From Bacillota bacterium (GTDB lineage Bacteria; Bacillota; Sulfobacillia; JACIYH01): a DNA stretch of 64,000 bases. The stretch covers positions 309,728-373,727 of the forward strand of contig JASEFA010000003.1 in NCBI GenBank assembly GCA_030019365.1. Direction: 5' to 3'. Positions 1 to 8,574 of this stretch are shown piece by piece. Position 1 is the first letter of the stretch. Each line of letters starts with the position of its first letter. The translations under genes were made by a program, and so were the position numbers. The notes beneath the pieces were generated by a model, which had not been told where the DNA came from, did no database searches, and saw nothing but the letters and a program-made list of their open reading frames with translations.

Positions 1-182
1 TGATGCAGGCGGTCGGAGAGAGTCTTGGGGCTGATTCCGGAGAGGTTGCGCTGAAGCTCATGGAAGCGCATGGGGCCCCTGGCCAGATGGCTGATGATGA
101 GGAGTGTCCACTTTGCCGCCACCAGCCTGGCGGTGCGAGCTGCGGCGTCGCTTTGCGCGGAGTCGCTGTCCGGGGAGGTCAT
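1..182 (-). CDS. HxlR-family (DUF24) transcriptional regulator, N-terminal part, cut by window edge
   Basis: The reverse strand encodes 60 codons from an ATG at 182 and the frame runs open off the left edge. After a polar N-terminus the product reads AAKWTLLIISHLARGPMRF and then HELQRNLSGISPKTLSDRL, the winged-helix core typical of HxlR regulators (K-W-x-L-x-I-L ... R-F-x-E-L ... I-S-x-K-x-L). An AGGAGAGATAGGAG ribosome site sits directly upstream of the ATG. HxlR proteins are small dimeric DNA-binding regulators that often respond to aldehydes, quinones or redox signals; the ligand here cannot be inferred. It is transcribed away from the pyrophosphatase gene. The C-terminal half lies outside the window. 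Confidence 0.85.
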   Translation of the reverse strand, partial: MTSPDSDSAQSDAAARTARLVAAKWTLLIISHLARGPMRFHELQRNLSGISPKTLSDRLH

Positions 183-253
183 CTCCTATCTCTCCTCGCG
201 GATGCGGGCCCGCAGGTGGTGCTGAGCAAATGAGGCCCGGTGTCTTGCCTGTT

Positions 254-264
254 ACATAATATGT
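254..264. promoter_or_regulatory. Palindrome in the HxlR / pyrophosphatase divergent region
   Basis: ACATAATATGT is a perfect 11-base palindrome about 70 bases upstream of the HxlR-type start. On the minus strand it contains a TATTAT that could act as a -10 element (GTGACG 18 bases upstream as a poor -35). HxlR regulators commonly bind palindromes in their own promoters, so this is a candidate autoregulatory site; this is inference from position only. The rest of 183-368 shows nothing else recognisable. Confidence 0.35.
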
Positions 265-368
265 GGGCGCGGGTGCCGCCGTCACCGCACGCACAGTCCC
301 GCGCGCCGTCGTGCTGCAGGCCGGTGGTCACCCCTCGCCGGCGTCCCGCGCAAGGCGCTGTATTCCCT

Positions 369-397
369 TTGACACCGTTTTGCGCCCCGACTATACT
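369..397 (+). promoter_or_regulatory. Sigma-A type promoter of the first pyrophosphatase gene
   Basis: TTGACA (369-374), a 17-base spacer and TATACT (392-397) match the housekeeping promoter consensus almost perfectly. Transcription should start near 404, which excludes the in-frame TTG at 400 as translation start and supports the TTG at 451. The roughly 47-base leader contains no fluoride aptamer, unlike the second pyrophosphatase gene at 41.9 kb. Confidence 0.85.
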
Positions 398-450
398 GGT
401 TGCGGTTGTACGCAGGAAATGCGACGTGCGTCGTAGGGGGGATAGCTGAG

Positions 451-2400
451 TTGACCTGGCCGTTGGTGTCTCTCCTGGTGGGGGCGGTGGCGCTGGTTTT
501 CGTGGCCTTTCTGTGGAGCAGCCTGTTGCGGATGCCCGCCGGCAGCGAACGCATGAGAGAGATCTCGGAAGCCATCCACGAGGGGGCGCGGGCGTTCCTG
601 CTGCGCGAGTATCGCACCATCGCCGTCTTCGCGGTGGCGGTGTTCGTCGTCCTCGGGCTTGCGCTGTCCTGGAAGACCGCCGTGGCGTACCTGATCGGCG
701 CCTCATGCTCGGTTCTGGCCGGCTATTTGGGGATGAGTGCGGCCACCCGGGCCAACGTGCGTACCACGGAAGCAGCGCGCGCCGGGCAGGTTCAGGCCCT
801 GCGCGTTGCCTTTTCCGGCGGATCCATCATGGGCCTGGCGGTGGCGGGCCTGGGGCTCATCGGCCTGGCGGTAGTCTTCATGCTGTTTCCTGATCCCGTA
901 ATCGTAACAGGTTTTTCGTTTGGGGCCAGTTCCATAGCCCTGTTCGCCCGCGTGGGGGGAGGCATTTACACCAAGTCGGCGGACGTGGGCGCCGACCTGG
1001 TGGGAAAGGTGGAGGCCGGCATCCCCGAGGACGACCCCCGCAATCCGGCCGTGATCGCCGACAACGTGGGCGACAACGTGGGTGACGTGGCCGGCATGGG
1101 TGCCGACCTCTTCGAGTCCTACGTGGGCTCGGTGGTAGCCGCCATGGTGCTGGGCGCGGGTCTCAGCCCGGGTCACACCATTCTGCCCCTGGCCCTGGTG
1201 GCGACCGGGACGGTGGCCTCCTTCCTGGGTGTGGTGTATGTGCGCGCCCTGAGCGGGGCCAACCCCCAGGCGGCCCTGCGCTGGGGGACCTACGTGGCGG
1301 CGGGCGCCTTCGCCCTGCTGGCCTGGTGGCTGTGCGTGGCCCTGACCGGCAGCGTGGTCCTGCTGGGGGCGGTGCTCGCCGGCCTGATAGCGGGTATCCT
1401 GATCGGTCTGATCAGCGAGTACTTCACCTCCGGTCCTCCTATCAAGGGAGTGGCCCACTCCTGCACCACCGGGCCGGCCACCAACATCCTCACCGGCCTG
1501 GCCCTGGGGATGCGCAGCACAGCCCTGCCCGTGATCGCAGTGGCGGTGGCCATCTATGTGGCTTATTCCCTGGGCGGGCTCTACGGCATCGCCCTGGCGG
1601 GGGTGGGTATGCTGGCCACCATCGGGGTGGTGATGTCCGTGGATGCTTACGGCCCGGTGGCAGACAACGCGGGCGGCATCGCCGAGATGTCCGGCCTGGG
1701 CGAGGGCGTGCGCCGCATCACGGACCGCCTGGATGCCCTGGGGAATACCACCGCGGCCATCGGCAAGGGCTTTGCCATCGGATCGGCCGCCCTCACGGCC
1801 CTGGCCCTGTTCTCGGCGTACTCCCACAGCGTCGGGCTCAGCACCATCGACCTGAGCAGGCACACCACCCTCATCGGCCTCCTCATCGGCGCGCTGCTGC
1901 CCTTCCTGTTCGGTGCCATGGCCCTGGATGCGGTAGGGCGGGCGGCCCTGCGCATGGTGGAAGAGGTGAGGCGGCAGTTCCGCGAGGTGGCGGGCCTCAT
2001 GGAAGGCCGGGCCCGGGCCGACTACGCCCGCTGTGTGGACATCGCCACCGCGGCCGCTTTGAAGGAGATGGTCGCCCCCGGCCTGCTGGCGGTGATCAGC
2101 CCCATCGTGATCGGCTTGCTGCTGGGCAGGGAAGCCCTGGGCGGGATGCTGGCCGGTTCCCTGGCGACCGGCTTCCTCATCGCCGTGACCATGGCCAACG
2201 CGGGTGCGGCCTGGGACAACGGCAAGAAGTTCATCGAGGCGGGTAACCTGGGTGGCAAGGGTTCTCCCGAGCACAAGGCAGCCGTGGTGGGCGACACGGT
2301 GGGCGATCCCTTCAAGGATACCGCCGGGCCCTCCATGAACATCCTCATCAAACTCATGTCCATCGTGGCCCTGGTGTTCGGGCCCCTGTTCATCCGTTGA
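451..2400 (+). CDS. hppA: Membrane-integral pyrophosphatase, K+-dependent type (H+ and/or Na+ pump)
   Basis: The 649-residue multi-spanning protein couples pyrophosphate hydrolysis to ion export across the cytoplasmic membrane. Family motifs are intact: [20 protein letters not shown] (around residue 180), [20 protein letters not shown], and near the C-terminus [10 protein letters not shown] and [15 protein letters not shown]. At the K+-dependence site the sequence is [10 protein letters not shown] with Ala435 and Gly438, the signature of K+-dependent enzymes (Lys and Thr there mark K+-independent ones). ADLFES in the sixth helix keeps the Asp/Glu pair also found in Na+-pumping members, so Na+ transport is possible but not decidable here. 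The TTG start at 451 follows a GGGGGGATAG ribosome site. A second, K+-independent paralogue lies at 41873-43945. Confidence 0.95.
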   Translation: MTWPLVSLLVGAVALVFVAFLWSSLLRMPAGSERMREISEAIHEGARAFLLREYRTIAVFAVAVFVVLGLALSWKTAVAYLIGASCSVLAGYLGMSAATRANVRTTEAARAGQVQALRVAFSGGSIMGLAVAGLGLIGLAVVFMLFPDPVIVTGFSFGASSIALFARVGGGIYTKSADVGADLVGKVEAGIPEDDPRNPAVIADNVGDNVGDVAGMGADLFESYVGSVVAAMVLGAGLSPGHTILPLALVATGTVASFLGVVYVRALSGANPQAALRWGTYVAAGAFALLAWWLCVALTGSVVLLGAVLAGLIAGILIGLISEYFTSGPPIKGVAHSCTTGPATNILTGLALGMRSTALPVIAVAVAIYVAYSLGGLYGIALAGVGMLATIGVVMSVDAYGPVADNAGGIAEMSGLGEGVRRITDRLDALGNTTAAIGKGFAIGSAALTALALFSAYSHSVGLSTIDLSRHTTLIGLLIGALLPFLFGAMALDAVGRAALRMVEEVRRQFREVAGLMEGRARADYARCVDIATAAALKEMVAPGLLAVISPIVIGLLLGREALGGMLAGSLATGFLIAVTMANAGAAWDNGKKFIEAGNLGGKGSPEHKAAVVGDTVGDPFKDTAGPSMNILIKLMSIVALVFGPLFIR

Positions 2401-2419
2401 GAGGAGAGTGCCGGGTAGC

Positions 2420-3031
2420 ATGGCGGCGGTGATGGTGACGATCGCCGGTGCCGTGGCCATACTGCTCCTGAGCATGGGGTGGCGGGTGGCAGCGGGCTTC
2501 TGGGTGTGCGGGCTGGCGGTCGGGTACCTGGTGCAGCGGTCGCGGCTGTGCTTTGTGGGCGCGATACGGGATGCTTTCCTGTGGCGAATGCCGGCCCTGG
2601 CGCGGGCGATGCTCACCCTGCTGGCCGTTTCGCTGGTGGGCGTGGCCGCCGCCCAGTCCCTGGTCGGTGCTCCCGGCAACGTATTCGCCGTGGGCTGGCA
2701 CACCGTGGCGGGGGGGCTGGTATTCGGCCTGGGGATGGGGCTGGCCGGCACCTGTGCTCTCACCACCCTGGTCCGTCTGGGGGAAGGTACGGTGGTGTAC
2801 GCGCTGGCCGTGGCAGGCCTGATGGCGGGGGGCGAGGCGGGCCTGCGCCTGCGTGCCTGGTGGGCGGCCTGGGCCGGGCGGGGCACGGTGGTCTTCCTTC
2901 CGGACGTGCTGGGGTGGCCCACGGCCGTGCTGGTGGGGGTGGGCGCCCTGGCTCTCCTGGGATGGGTGCTGGAGATGTCCGGGCGGCTGCGCCGGGCTCC
3001 GCGGGCGGGACTGGGGGCGGGGGGAGAGTAG
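2420..3031 (+). CDS. YeeE/YedE-family transporter, half protein 1
   Basis: A 203-residue hydrophobic protein with about five to six membrane segments. [19 protein letters not shown] is the conserved YeeE/YedE signature and [20 protein letters not shown] is the usual glycine-rich second motif. In characterised relatives (TsuA/YeeE) Cys residues of such motifs pass thiosulfate through the membrane; YedE relatives have been linked to selenium. The gene ends in TAGTG, sharing a base with the GTG of tusA. The canonical protein carries both homologous halves; here they are on two genes flanking tusA. The ATG at 2420 is preferred because the in-frame GTG at 2408 abuts the GAGGAG ribosome site. Confidence 0.8.
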   Translation: MAAVMVTIAGAVAILLLSMGWRVAAGFWVCGLAVGYLVQRSRLCFVGAIRDAFLWRMPALARAMLTLLAVSLVGVAAAQSLVGAPGNVFAVGWHTVAGGLVFGLGMGLAGTCALTTLVRLGEGTVVYALAVAGLMAGGEAGLRLRAWWAAWAGRGTVVFLPDVLGWPTAVLVGVGALALLGWVLEMSGRLRRAPRAGLGAGGE

Positions 3032-3285
3032 TGGCTGCCCGGTATCTGGACCTGGTGGAGGAGGTTTGTCCGGTGCCGCTGCTGCGCATCCAGGAGGCTC
3101 TGCGCGGGGCCCAACCCGGGGAGGCAGTGGTTGCCCGGCTCGGGTACGCCCGGTCCGTGCGCAATGTGATGGAATGGGCCGAGCGAGAGGGTGTTTCGTT
3201 CACGGTGGACGAACTGCCCGGCGGCGTGTGGGAGCTGACCCTGTGCAGACAGGCCGGCGGAAGCGGGGGATGGCGCCGTGCGTAG
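3031..3285 (+). CDS. TusA/SirA-family sulfur carrier protein
   Basis: An 84-residue protein starting at GTG, in the TAGTG junction with the upstream gene. LDLVEEVCPVPLLRIQEAL contains the CPxP motif whose Cys carries persulfide (or selenide) sulfur in TusA-like proteins. It lacks the extra C-terminal DsrE-like domain of YedF. Its position between two halves of a YeeE-type transporter says it probably accepts the imported sulfur or selenium atom inside the cell. TusA function is well established for the family; the substrate here is inferred. Confidence 0.85.
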   Translation: MAARYLDLVEEVCPVPLLRIQEALRGAQPGEAVVARLGYARSVRNVMEWAEREGVSFTVDELPGGVWELTLCRQAGGSGGWRRA

Positions 3286-3787
3286 TGACAGCGGTACGGG
3301 CCACCGCCGACATGGCGATACGGGATGGTCCTACCTGGCCGGGGCACTCGGCCTGGCGGCCATCGAGGTAATGTTCACGTTCTGGACGGGGCGAACGCTG
3401 GGCATTACCTCCCACCTCATCGGCATACCGGTTACCTTTCCCCTGGTGGGTGCGCGGGGGACGGGAGAGCTGGTCCTGGCCGGTGCCCTCCTGGTGGGGG
3501 GAATGGTGGGCGGTGCCGCCCTGGGTGCGGTAAGGGGAGGGGAGTGGCGCCTGCGCCTGCCCCGGCGCTGGCAGCCGGCGGTGCTGGCTGGCATGGGGGG
3601 ACTGCTCATGGGGGTAGGTGCCCGGCTGGCGCCCGGGTGCAACGTGGGAGGGGTAATGGGAGGAATCGTCTCCTCGTCCCTGCAGGGTTGGGTGGAAGGG
3701 GTTTTCATGGTGGCCGGTGCCCTGGTGGGGATCAGGGTGGCCCTGGCAGCCGAATCGCGCACCGGTCGTAGCCGTTCAGGGCGGTAG
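3278..3787 (+). CDS. YeeE/YedE-family transporter, half protein 2
   Basis: A 169-residue membrane protein overlapping tusA by 8 bases (GTG start). FTFWTGRTLGITSHLIGIP and GVGARLAPGCNVGGVMGGI match the second conserved block of YeeE/YedE proteins, including the Cys of the APGCN motif. With the 2420-3031 product it would make up one complete transporter. Translational coupling of half 1, TusA and half 2 implies a fixed stoichiometry. Confidence 0.8.
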   Translation: MRSDSGTGHRRHGDTGWSYLAGALGLAAIEVMFTFWTGRTLGITSHLIGIPVTFPLVGARGTGELVLAGALLVGGMVGGAALGAVRGGEWRLRLPRRWQPAVLAGMGGLLMGVGARLAPGCNVGGVMGGIVSSSLQGWVEGVFMVAGALVGIRVALAAESRTGRSRSGR

Positions 3788-3813
3788 TGCTTCCCGGACC
3801 CGCCCCTTCCCCG

Positions 3814-3835
3814 CGGGGCCGCCCGGCGGGCCCCG
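3814..3835 (+). terminator. Weak GC hairpin after the YeeE/TusA cluster
   Basis: CGGGGCC (3814-3820) can pair with GGCCCCG (3829-3835) over an 8-base loop. There is no following T-run, so it is only a possible terminator or RNA-stabilising hairpin. Confidence 0.3.
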
Positions 3836-3914
3836 TATAAGCGGGGGCTATGCGGCCTGCTAAAATCTGATACCCCACTGGTGGAGGAATAGCGCGGGGG
3901 TTTCTGAAAAATGT

Positions 3915-3934
3915 CTTGTTAGAACCATCACAAG
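3915..3934 (+). promoter_or_regulatory. CRP-like box upstream of the ahb heme operon
   Basis: CTTGTTA, six bases, TCACAAG: half-sites with the spacing of CRP/FNR-superfamily operators (TTGTGA-N6-TCACAA, one mismatch). The same arrangement, TTTGTTA-N6-TCACAAA, occurs in front of the multiheme cytochrome operon at 9747-9766. Its centre is about 66 bases upstream of the predicted transcription start near 3991. Confidence 0.55.
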
Positions 3935-3942
3935 CCTGGTCG

Positions 3943-3984
3943 TTGACCGGAGTCAATGCTCCGGTGGCACCGCTTTGTGATAGT
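3943..3984 (+). promoter_or_regulatory. FNR-like box and extended -10 forming a class II promoter for the ahb operon
   Basis: TTGAC-CGGA-GTCAA (3943-3956) is a perfect inverted repeat close to the FNR consensus TTGAT-N4-ATCAA. Downstream, TGTGATAGT (3976-3984) reads as an extended -10 element, predicting a start near 3991. The box is then centred at about -41.5, the standard place for a CRP/FNR-type activator at class II promoters, and no good -35 element is present. The sequence and distances are seen; the identity of the regulator is inferred. Confidence 0.6.
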
Positions 3985-4004
3985 GTATTGGGCGGAGGAC
4001 GAGC

Positions 4005-5069
4005 ATGGGGGAGCCTGAAACAGGTCCCGCGGTAATTGCCTGGGAGGCGACCCGGGCATGTAATCTGGTGTGCCGGCATTGCCGGGCAGAGGCCGTTCCC
4101 ACCGGCGATCCGGCCGAGTTGAGCACGGCCGAAGCCCGTGCTCTTCTGGATGACGTGGCCTCCTTCTGCCGGCCGACATTCATCATAACCGGAGGGGAGC
4201 CACTGCTGCGGCCCGACATCCTGGATCTGGCCCGGTACGGCAGCAGCCTGGGTGTGCGCATGGTCATGTCCACCAACGGCACCACCCTCACGCCCGAGAG
4301 CGTACGGGCCATCCGGGAAGCGAGCATCGTGGCCCTTTCGGTGAGCATCGACGGGTCGGATGCGTCGTCTCATGACGCTTTCCGGGGCGTGCCGGGGTCC
4401 TTCGCTGCTGCGATGGCGGGCATGGGCCTGGCCCGGGAGGCGGGCCTGCCGTTTCAGGTGAACACCACAGTGACCCGGCACAACGTGGCCGAGCTTCCCC
4501 ACCTGCTGGCGCTGGCGCGGGAAGTGGGGGCGGTAACCTGGGACGTGTTCCTGCTGGTGCCGACCGGTCGGGCCACGGTGGAGGACGAGATCCCCCCCCA
4601 CGAGTACGAACGGGTGCTGGAGTGGTTGCTCGAGCAGTCTTCCCGGGCCGGCGTGCACCCGGTGCCGGGCGGAGGGATGCGTGTCAAGGTGACGTGCGGC
4701 CCCATGTATGCCCGCCTGTGGCTCCAGCGCCGCAGTCAGGGCAGGCGGCCGCGCGGCTGCATGGCGGGAGACGGCTTCGCGTTCATTTCCCGGACGGGCA
4801 AGGTTTACCCGTGCGGCTACTTCCCCCGGGAAGCAGGGGACATCCGGGAGCGGCCCTTTTCCCAGATCTACCAGGAGGCCCCCCTGTTCCGGGAGCTGAG
4901 AGATGCCGACCTCTTGCGCGGTAAGTGCGGCCGCTGCGAATTCCGGCGCGCCTGCCGGGGTTGCCGCGCCCGCGCCCTGGGAACGACGGGTGACTATCTG
5001 GCCGAGGAACCTTACTGCACCTATCAGCCGCGCACCGCGGAGGTGGCGGCCCGAGGAGGGGCGAGGTGA
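4005..5069 (+). CDS. ahbD: Radical SAM heme synthase AhbD-like (Fe-coproporphyrin III to heme)
   Basis: A 354-residue radical SAM protein. WEATRACNLVCRHCRAEA holds the CxxxCxxC cluster motif near residue 20, followed by FIITGGEPLLRPD. The C-terminal SPASM-like region carries many Cys, including VYPCGYFP and GKCGRCEFRRACRGC, for auxiliary iron-sulfur clusters. In the siroheme-dependent heme pathway AhbD oxidatively decarboxylates two propionates of iron-coproporphyrin III. The W-E-x-T-R-x-C-N N-terminus fits AhbD/NirJ2 rather than AhbC. It is first in an operon with hemA, ahbC, ahbA and ahbB, overlapping hemA by four bases. AhbD, AhbC, NirJ and PqqE-like proteins are close relatives; the context decides. 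Confidence 0.85.
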   Translation: MGEPETGPAVIAWEATRACNLVCRHCRAEAVPTGDPAELSTAEARALLDDVASFCRPTFIITGGEPLLRPDILDLARYGSSLGVRMVMSTNGTTLTPESVRAIREASIVALSVSIDGSDASSHDAFRGVPGSFAAAMAGMGLAREAGLPFQVNTTVTRHNVAELPHLLALAREVGAVTWDVFLLVPTGRATVEDEIPPHEYERVLEWLLEQSSRAGVHPVPGGGMRVKVTCGPMYARLWLQRRSQGRRPRGCMAGDGFAFISRTGKVYPCGYFPREAGDIRERPFSQIYQEAPLFRELRDADLLRGKCGRCEFRRACRGCRARALGTTGDYLAEEPYCTYQPRTAEVAARGGAR

Positions 5070-6388
5070 GGCAGGTGTATCGCCTGCTGGTATTGGGAGT
5101 TAGCTACCGGACTGCTTCCGTGGAAGTGCGGGAGCGGCTGGCCGTATCCGGACCGGATCTGCCCGCGTATCTGGCCGGGCTGCGACGCCTGACCGGGGCA
5201 TGCGAGAGTGCCCTCCTGTGCACGTGCAACCGGGTGGAAGCATATCTGGTCGATCCTGCCCGTCCGGATAGCCTGGAGAAGGAGTGGGGAGGGAGGACGG
5301 GGGCCGGGGTAGGAGCCCTGGTGTACCGCCGACAAGGCGGTGAGGCGGCGCGGCACCTTTTCCGGGTGGCCGGCGGGCTGGACGCCATGGTGACCGGTGA
5401 AACTCAGGTTCTGGGTCAGGTGAGGCAGACCCTGCAGGCCGCGCGCGAGGCGGGCACGGCCGGTAAGATACTCAACGTGCTGTTCGAACACGCGGTGCGC
5501 GCCGCCCGCCGGGTGCATGCGGAAACGGCCGTGAGCAGCCGGACTGCCTCCGTGAGCTCGGTGGCGGTGAAGGTGGCGGCCGAGCAACTGGGTGGCCTGA
5601 CCGGCCGGCGGGTGCTGGTGGTGGGGGCGGGCAAGATGGGACGGCTGGCCCTGTCCCAGCTCAGGCGGGAGGGCGTGGGCGAGGTGCTGGTGTGCACCCG
5701 CGATCCCGCCCGGACGAGGCAGGCGCTGGCCGGTCTCGGCATCGGCGGACCCGGCCGGGATGGGGGAGGAACCGACGGCTGGACCCTGTTGCCCCTGGAG
5801 GAGGAAAGCCTGAGGGAGACCCTGGCCGGAGTGGACCTGGTGATCAGCTGCACGGCGGCGCCCGGGGTGGTGCTCGGCCGGGAGCTGGTGGCGAAGGCTC
5901 TGGCGGGGCGGTCACGGCCCCTGGTCGTGTTCGACCTGGCCGTTCCCCGGGACGTGGACCCGGCCGCGGCCGACATACAGGGGGTGCGACTCTTCGATGT
6001 CGACTCGCTGGACGAGCACGTGGGGGAAGCCGGAAGGGACCAGGTCGACCGCGCGGAAGCCATCTGCGCCGACGAGGCAGGGGAGTTTGCCGCCTGGTTG
6101 CGCCAGCAGAGGGTCGTCCCGGTGATAAGGCGGGTGCGGGAGAAGGCGCTCCGCATCCGCGCAGAAGAGCTGGACCGGGCCATGCGGGAGCTGCCCGGCC
6201 TGGGCGAGCGGGAGCGCCGGGTGCTGGAGATGATGGCTCACCGCCTGGTGAACCGGGTGCTGGATGGTCCCATCGCCGGCATCAAGGGCCTGGCCCGGCA
6301 GCCGGACAGTGACCGGGCCGTGGAGGTTGTAGCCGAGACGTGGGAAGGGCGGGGTCGCGATGATAAGCGTCAGCAGGCTGCTCTGTGA
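5066..6388 (+). CDS. hemA: Glutamyl-tRNA reductase
   Basis: A 440-residue enzyme of the C5 route, reducing glutamyl-tRNA to glutamate-1-semialdehyde with NADPH. Motifs: LGVSYRTASVEVRERL at the N-terminus, ALLCTCNRVE with the catalytic Cys near residue 52, GLDAMVTGETQVLGQVRQTL, and VLVVGAGKMGRLAL in the nucleotide-binding domain. The start is GTG behind CCGAGGAGGGGCGAG, overlapping ahbD; the end overlaps ahbC by 29 bases. Placing the committing enzyme inside the ahb cluster suggests heme supply is controlled as one unit. hemL, hemB-D and sirohydrochlorin genes are not in the window. Confidence 0.95.
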   Translation: MRQVYRLLVLGVSYRTASVEVRERLAVSGPDLPAYLAGLRRLTGACESALLCTCNRVEAYLVDPARPDSLEKEWGGRTGAGVGALVYRRQGGEAARHLFRVAGGLDAMVTGETQVLGQVRQTLQAAREAGTAGKILNVLFEHAVRAARRVHAETAVSSRTASVSSVAVKVAAEQLGGLTGRRVLVVGAGKMGRLALSQLRREGVGEVLVCTRDPARTRQALAGLGIGGPGRDGGGTDGWTLLPLEEESLRETLAGVDLVISCTAAPGVVLGRELVAKALAGRSRPLVVFDLAVPRDVDPAAADIQGVRLFDVDSLDEHVGEAGRDQVDRAEAICADEAGEFAAWLRQQRVVPVIRRVREKALRIRAEELDRAMRELPGLGERERRVLEMMAHRLVNRVLDGPIAGIKGLARQPDSDRAVEVVAETWEGRGRDDKRQQAAL

Positions 6389-7625
6389 TACATCGGGATA
6401 CGGGGACGGGTTGCGTTACGTCCCCTCGGCGCGATCTCAGGTGGCGGGTACGCACGCAGGGGCGGGGCCGGTGGTGGTATGGAACGTGACCCCGGCCTGC
6501 AACCTGCGTTGCTCCCACTGTTACTACGACGCCATCCCGGTCCCAAGAGCGGTGGGCGCCGGCGAACTCCCCTTTCGGAGGGAAGGGCCCTCCGCGCGAG
6601 GGGGAGCACCCGCCCCCCAGGGTGTGCCCGGCACGGAGGAGGCCCTCGACCTCATCGACGACCTGGCCCGCTTTCGCGTACCGGTGGTGTTGTTTTCGGG
6701 GGGGGAGCCCCTCCTGCGGCCGGACCTGGATCGTCTCATCGGGCGGGCGGTGGGGCTGGGCATCAGGACCGTGATCTCCACCAACGGAACTCTCATCACC
6801 CGCGAACGGGCGGGGCGGTTGCGCGAGTTGGGAGTCAGCTATGTGGGGGTAAGCCTGGACGGCATCGGCGAAGCCAACGACCGCATGCGCGGGGTACCCG
6901 GTGCCTTCGAGGCCGCCCTGGAGGGGATCCGCAACTGCCTGGCGGTGGGTCAGCGCGTGGGCCTGCGCTTCACCATGACGCGCCAGAACGTGGGCGATCT
7001 GGGGGCCATCTTCGACCTTATCGAGACGGAAGGCATCCCGCGGGCCTGCTTCTACCACCTGGTCTACTCGGGGCGGGGGGTAGCGATGATGGAGCAGGAC
7101 CTGTCCCCGGCCGAGAGGAGGCAGGCCCTTGACCTCATCGTGGAGCGCACCCTCGGTATGCACGCCGCCGGGCGGCCGGCGGAGATCCTCACGGTGGACA
7201 ATCATGCCGACGGTCCCTACCTGTACCTGTGGGCGTTGCGCCACCGTCCCCAGGTGGCACCCCGGGTGCTCGAGCTGCTGCGTCGCAGCGGGGGAAACCG
7301 CTCGGGCATCGCCATTGCTGCCATAGATCACCTGGGTGACGTGTACCCGGACCAGTTCAGTCGCCACCAGCCGGTGGGGAACGTGCGCCAGCGGCCCTTC
7401 TCCGAGATCTGGGGGCAGTCCGATCACCCCGTCTTGCGGGGGCTGCGCCAGCGCAAGGCCCTGCTGCAGGGCAGGTGCCGCCGGTGCGTGTGGCTGGATG
7501 TGTGCAACGGTAACTTCCGGGCCCGCGCCGGAGCTGCCGGGGACATGTGGGGCGACGACCCGGCATGTTACCTGAGCGACGACGAGATTGCCTGGTCGGG
7601 GGGGGAGGAGCAGTGGACGGCGTAG
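6360..7625 (+). CDS. ahbC: Radical SAM protein AhbC-like (12,18-didecarboxysiroheme to Fe-coproporphyrin III)
   Basis: A 421-residue radical SAM protein. MISVSRLLCDTSGYGDGLRY is the AhbC-like leader segment, and WNVTPACNLRCSHCYYDA carries the CxxxCxxC motif. GGEPLLRPDLD and a Cys-rich C-terminus (GRCRRCVWLDVCNGN) follow. AhbC removes the C2 and C7 acetate groups from 12,18-didecarboxysiroheme to give methyl groups. A Pro/Gly-rich stretch near residues 60-85 between the motif and the next strand looks like a lineage-specific insertion. The gene overlaps hemA and is followed with overlap by ahbA. Confidence 0.85.
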   Translation: MISVSRLLCDTSGYGDGLRYVPSARSQVAGTHAGAGPVVVWNVTPACNLRCSHCYYDAIPVPRAVGAGELPFRREGPSARGGAPAPQGVPGTEEALDLIDDLARFRVPVVLFSGGEPLLRPDLDRLIGRAVGLGIRTVISTNGTLITRERAGRLRELGVSYVGVSLDGIGEANDRMRGVPGAFEAALEGIRNCLAVGQRVGLRFTMTRQNVGDLGAIFDLIETEGIPRACFYHLVYSGRGVAMMEQDLSPAERRQALDLIVERTLGMHAAGRPAEILTVDNHADGPYLYLWALRHRPQVAPRVLELLRRSGGNRSGIAIAAIDHLGDVYPDQFSRHQPVGNVRQRPFSEIWGQSDHPVLRGLRQRKALLQGRCRRCVWLDVCNGNFRARAGAAGDMWGDDPACYLSDDEIAWSGGEEQWTA

Positions 7626-8092
7626 ACCGCAGACTGCTGGACGTCCTACAGAGGGGGCTGCCTCTCTGCGCACGCCCCTTTGCAGCGGTGGCGGACGAGG
7701 TGGGCATCTCCGAGGAGGATTGCCTCCGGCGTGTCACCCGGTTGAAGGAGGAGGGCATCATCCGGCGCCTGGGAGGTGTGTTCAGCACCCGCGCCCTGGG
7801 CTTTCACAGTGCCCTGGTGGCGATGGTGGTGCCTCCGGAGGACCTGGACCGGGTGGCGGCCGTGGTGAGCGAGTATCCCGAGGTGACCCACAACTACGCC
7901 CGCCAGGGGCGGTACAACCTCTGGTTCACCCTGGTAACGGGCCGGGAAGCGGACGCCCGCGCCCTGTTGGATGAGATCAGGTCCCGCACCAGGGTGGAGG
8001 AGGTACATCTGGTGCCGGCCGGGCGCGTGTTCAAGATCAGAGCTCACTTTCCCATGGGCGCGACGGGCGAGGAGGCTGCCGGCTATGCTTGA
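7613..8092 (+). CDS. ahbA: Siroheme decarboxylase subunit AhbA (AsnC/Lrp-like)
   Basis: A 159-residue protein with an N-terminal AsnC-type winged helix (VDRRLLDVLQRGLPLCARPF ... EGIIRRLGGVF) and an RAM-like C-terminal domain (PEVTHNYARQGRYNLWFTLV). In Desulfovibrio and archaea AhbA and AhbB form a heterodimer that decarboxylates siroheme to 12,18-didecarboxysiroheme; the same fold serves as NirDLGH in heme d1 synthesis. The H-N-Y and N-L-W-F-T motifs are those of the enzyme branch. The GTG start at 7613 follows GGGGGAGGAG and overlaps the end of ahbC. Confidence 0.88.
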   Translation: MDGVDRRLLDVLQRGLPLCARPFAAVADEVGISEEDCLRRVTRLKEEGIIRRLGGVFSTRALGFHSALVAMVVPPEDLDRVAAVVSEYPEVTHNYARQGRYNLWFTLVTGREADARALLDEIRSRTRVEEVHLVPAGRVFKIRAHFPMGATGEEAAGYA

Positions 8093-8552
8093 TGAGCTGG
8101 ACCGGGCCATCGTGAGGGAGTTGCAGGGGGACATTCCCCTGGATCCGTGTCCCTTCGGGGCCATTGCCTCCCGGGTGGGGGCTTCCGAAGCCGAAGTGCT
8201 CAGGCGGATACGGTCTTACTGGGAGAGGGGATGGCTCCGCCGCGTGGCCGCCGTGTTATACCACCAGGCGGCCGGCTACCGCGGCAACGCTATGGTGGTG
8301 TGGAAGGTACCGCCCGACCAGGTAGAACGGTTTGGGCGACTGGCTGCCACTTTCCCTCAGGTTACCCACTGTTACGAGCGGGCCGGACTACCGGATTTCC
8401 CCTACAACGTCTACACCATGGTGCACGGGGGCGACGAAGAGGCCTGCGCGGAGGTGGCCCGGGCCATTTCTGCCACCACGGGCGTGTCCGAGTATCTCAT
8501 CCTCGCCAGCGCCAAAGAGTACAAGAAGACCAGCGCCTGCTACATCCACTGA
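8085..8552 (+). CDS. ahbB: Siroheme decarboxylase subunit AhbB (AsnC/Lrp-like)
   Basis: A 155-residue AsnC-like protein overlapping ahbA by eight bases. It reads LDELDRAIVRELQGDIPLDP, WERGWLRRVAAVLYHQAAGY, then FPQVTHCYERAGLPDFPYNV and ends ASAKEYKKTSACYIH. The Y-H-Q-x-A-G-Y and C-Y-E-R segments are typical of AhbB, the partner of AhbA in siroheme decarboxylation. It closes the operon; the next gene (LysR type) is convergent, 22 bases away. Confidence 0.88.
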   Translation: MLDELDRAIVRELQGDIPLDPCPFGAIASRVGASEAEVLRRIRSYWERGWLRRVAAVLYHQAAGYRGNAMVVWKVPPDQVERFGRLAATFPQVTHCYERAGLPDFPYNVYTMVHGGDEEACAEVARAISATTGVSEYLILASAKEYKKTSACYIH

Positions 8553-8574
8553 GTCAGCACACCGCAGTGCCGGC

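Noticed and set aside
3..233. Open frame on the plus strand at the left edge
   Set aside because: The minus strand encodes a clear HxlR winged-helix N-terminus with a good ribosome site; the plus frame shows no protein-like features.
703..3114. 803-codon open frame on the minus strand
   Set aside because: It is antisense to the pyrophosphatase and YeeE genes, rich in Gly/His/Arg, with no motifs.
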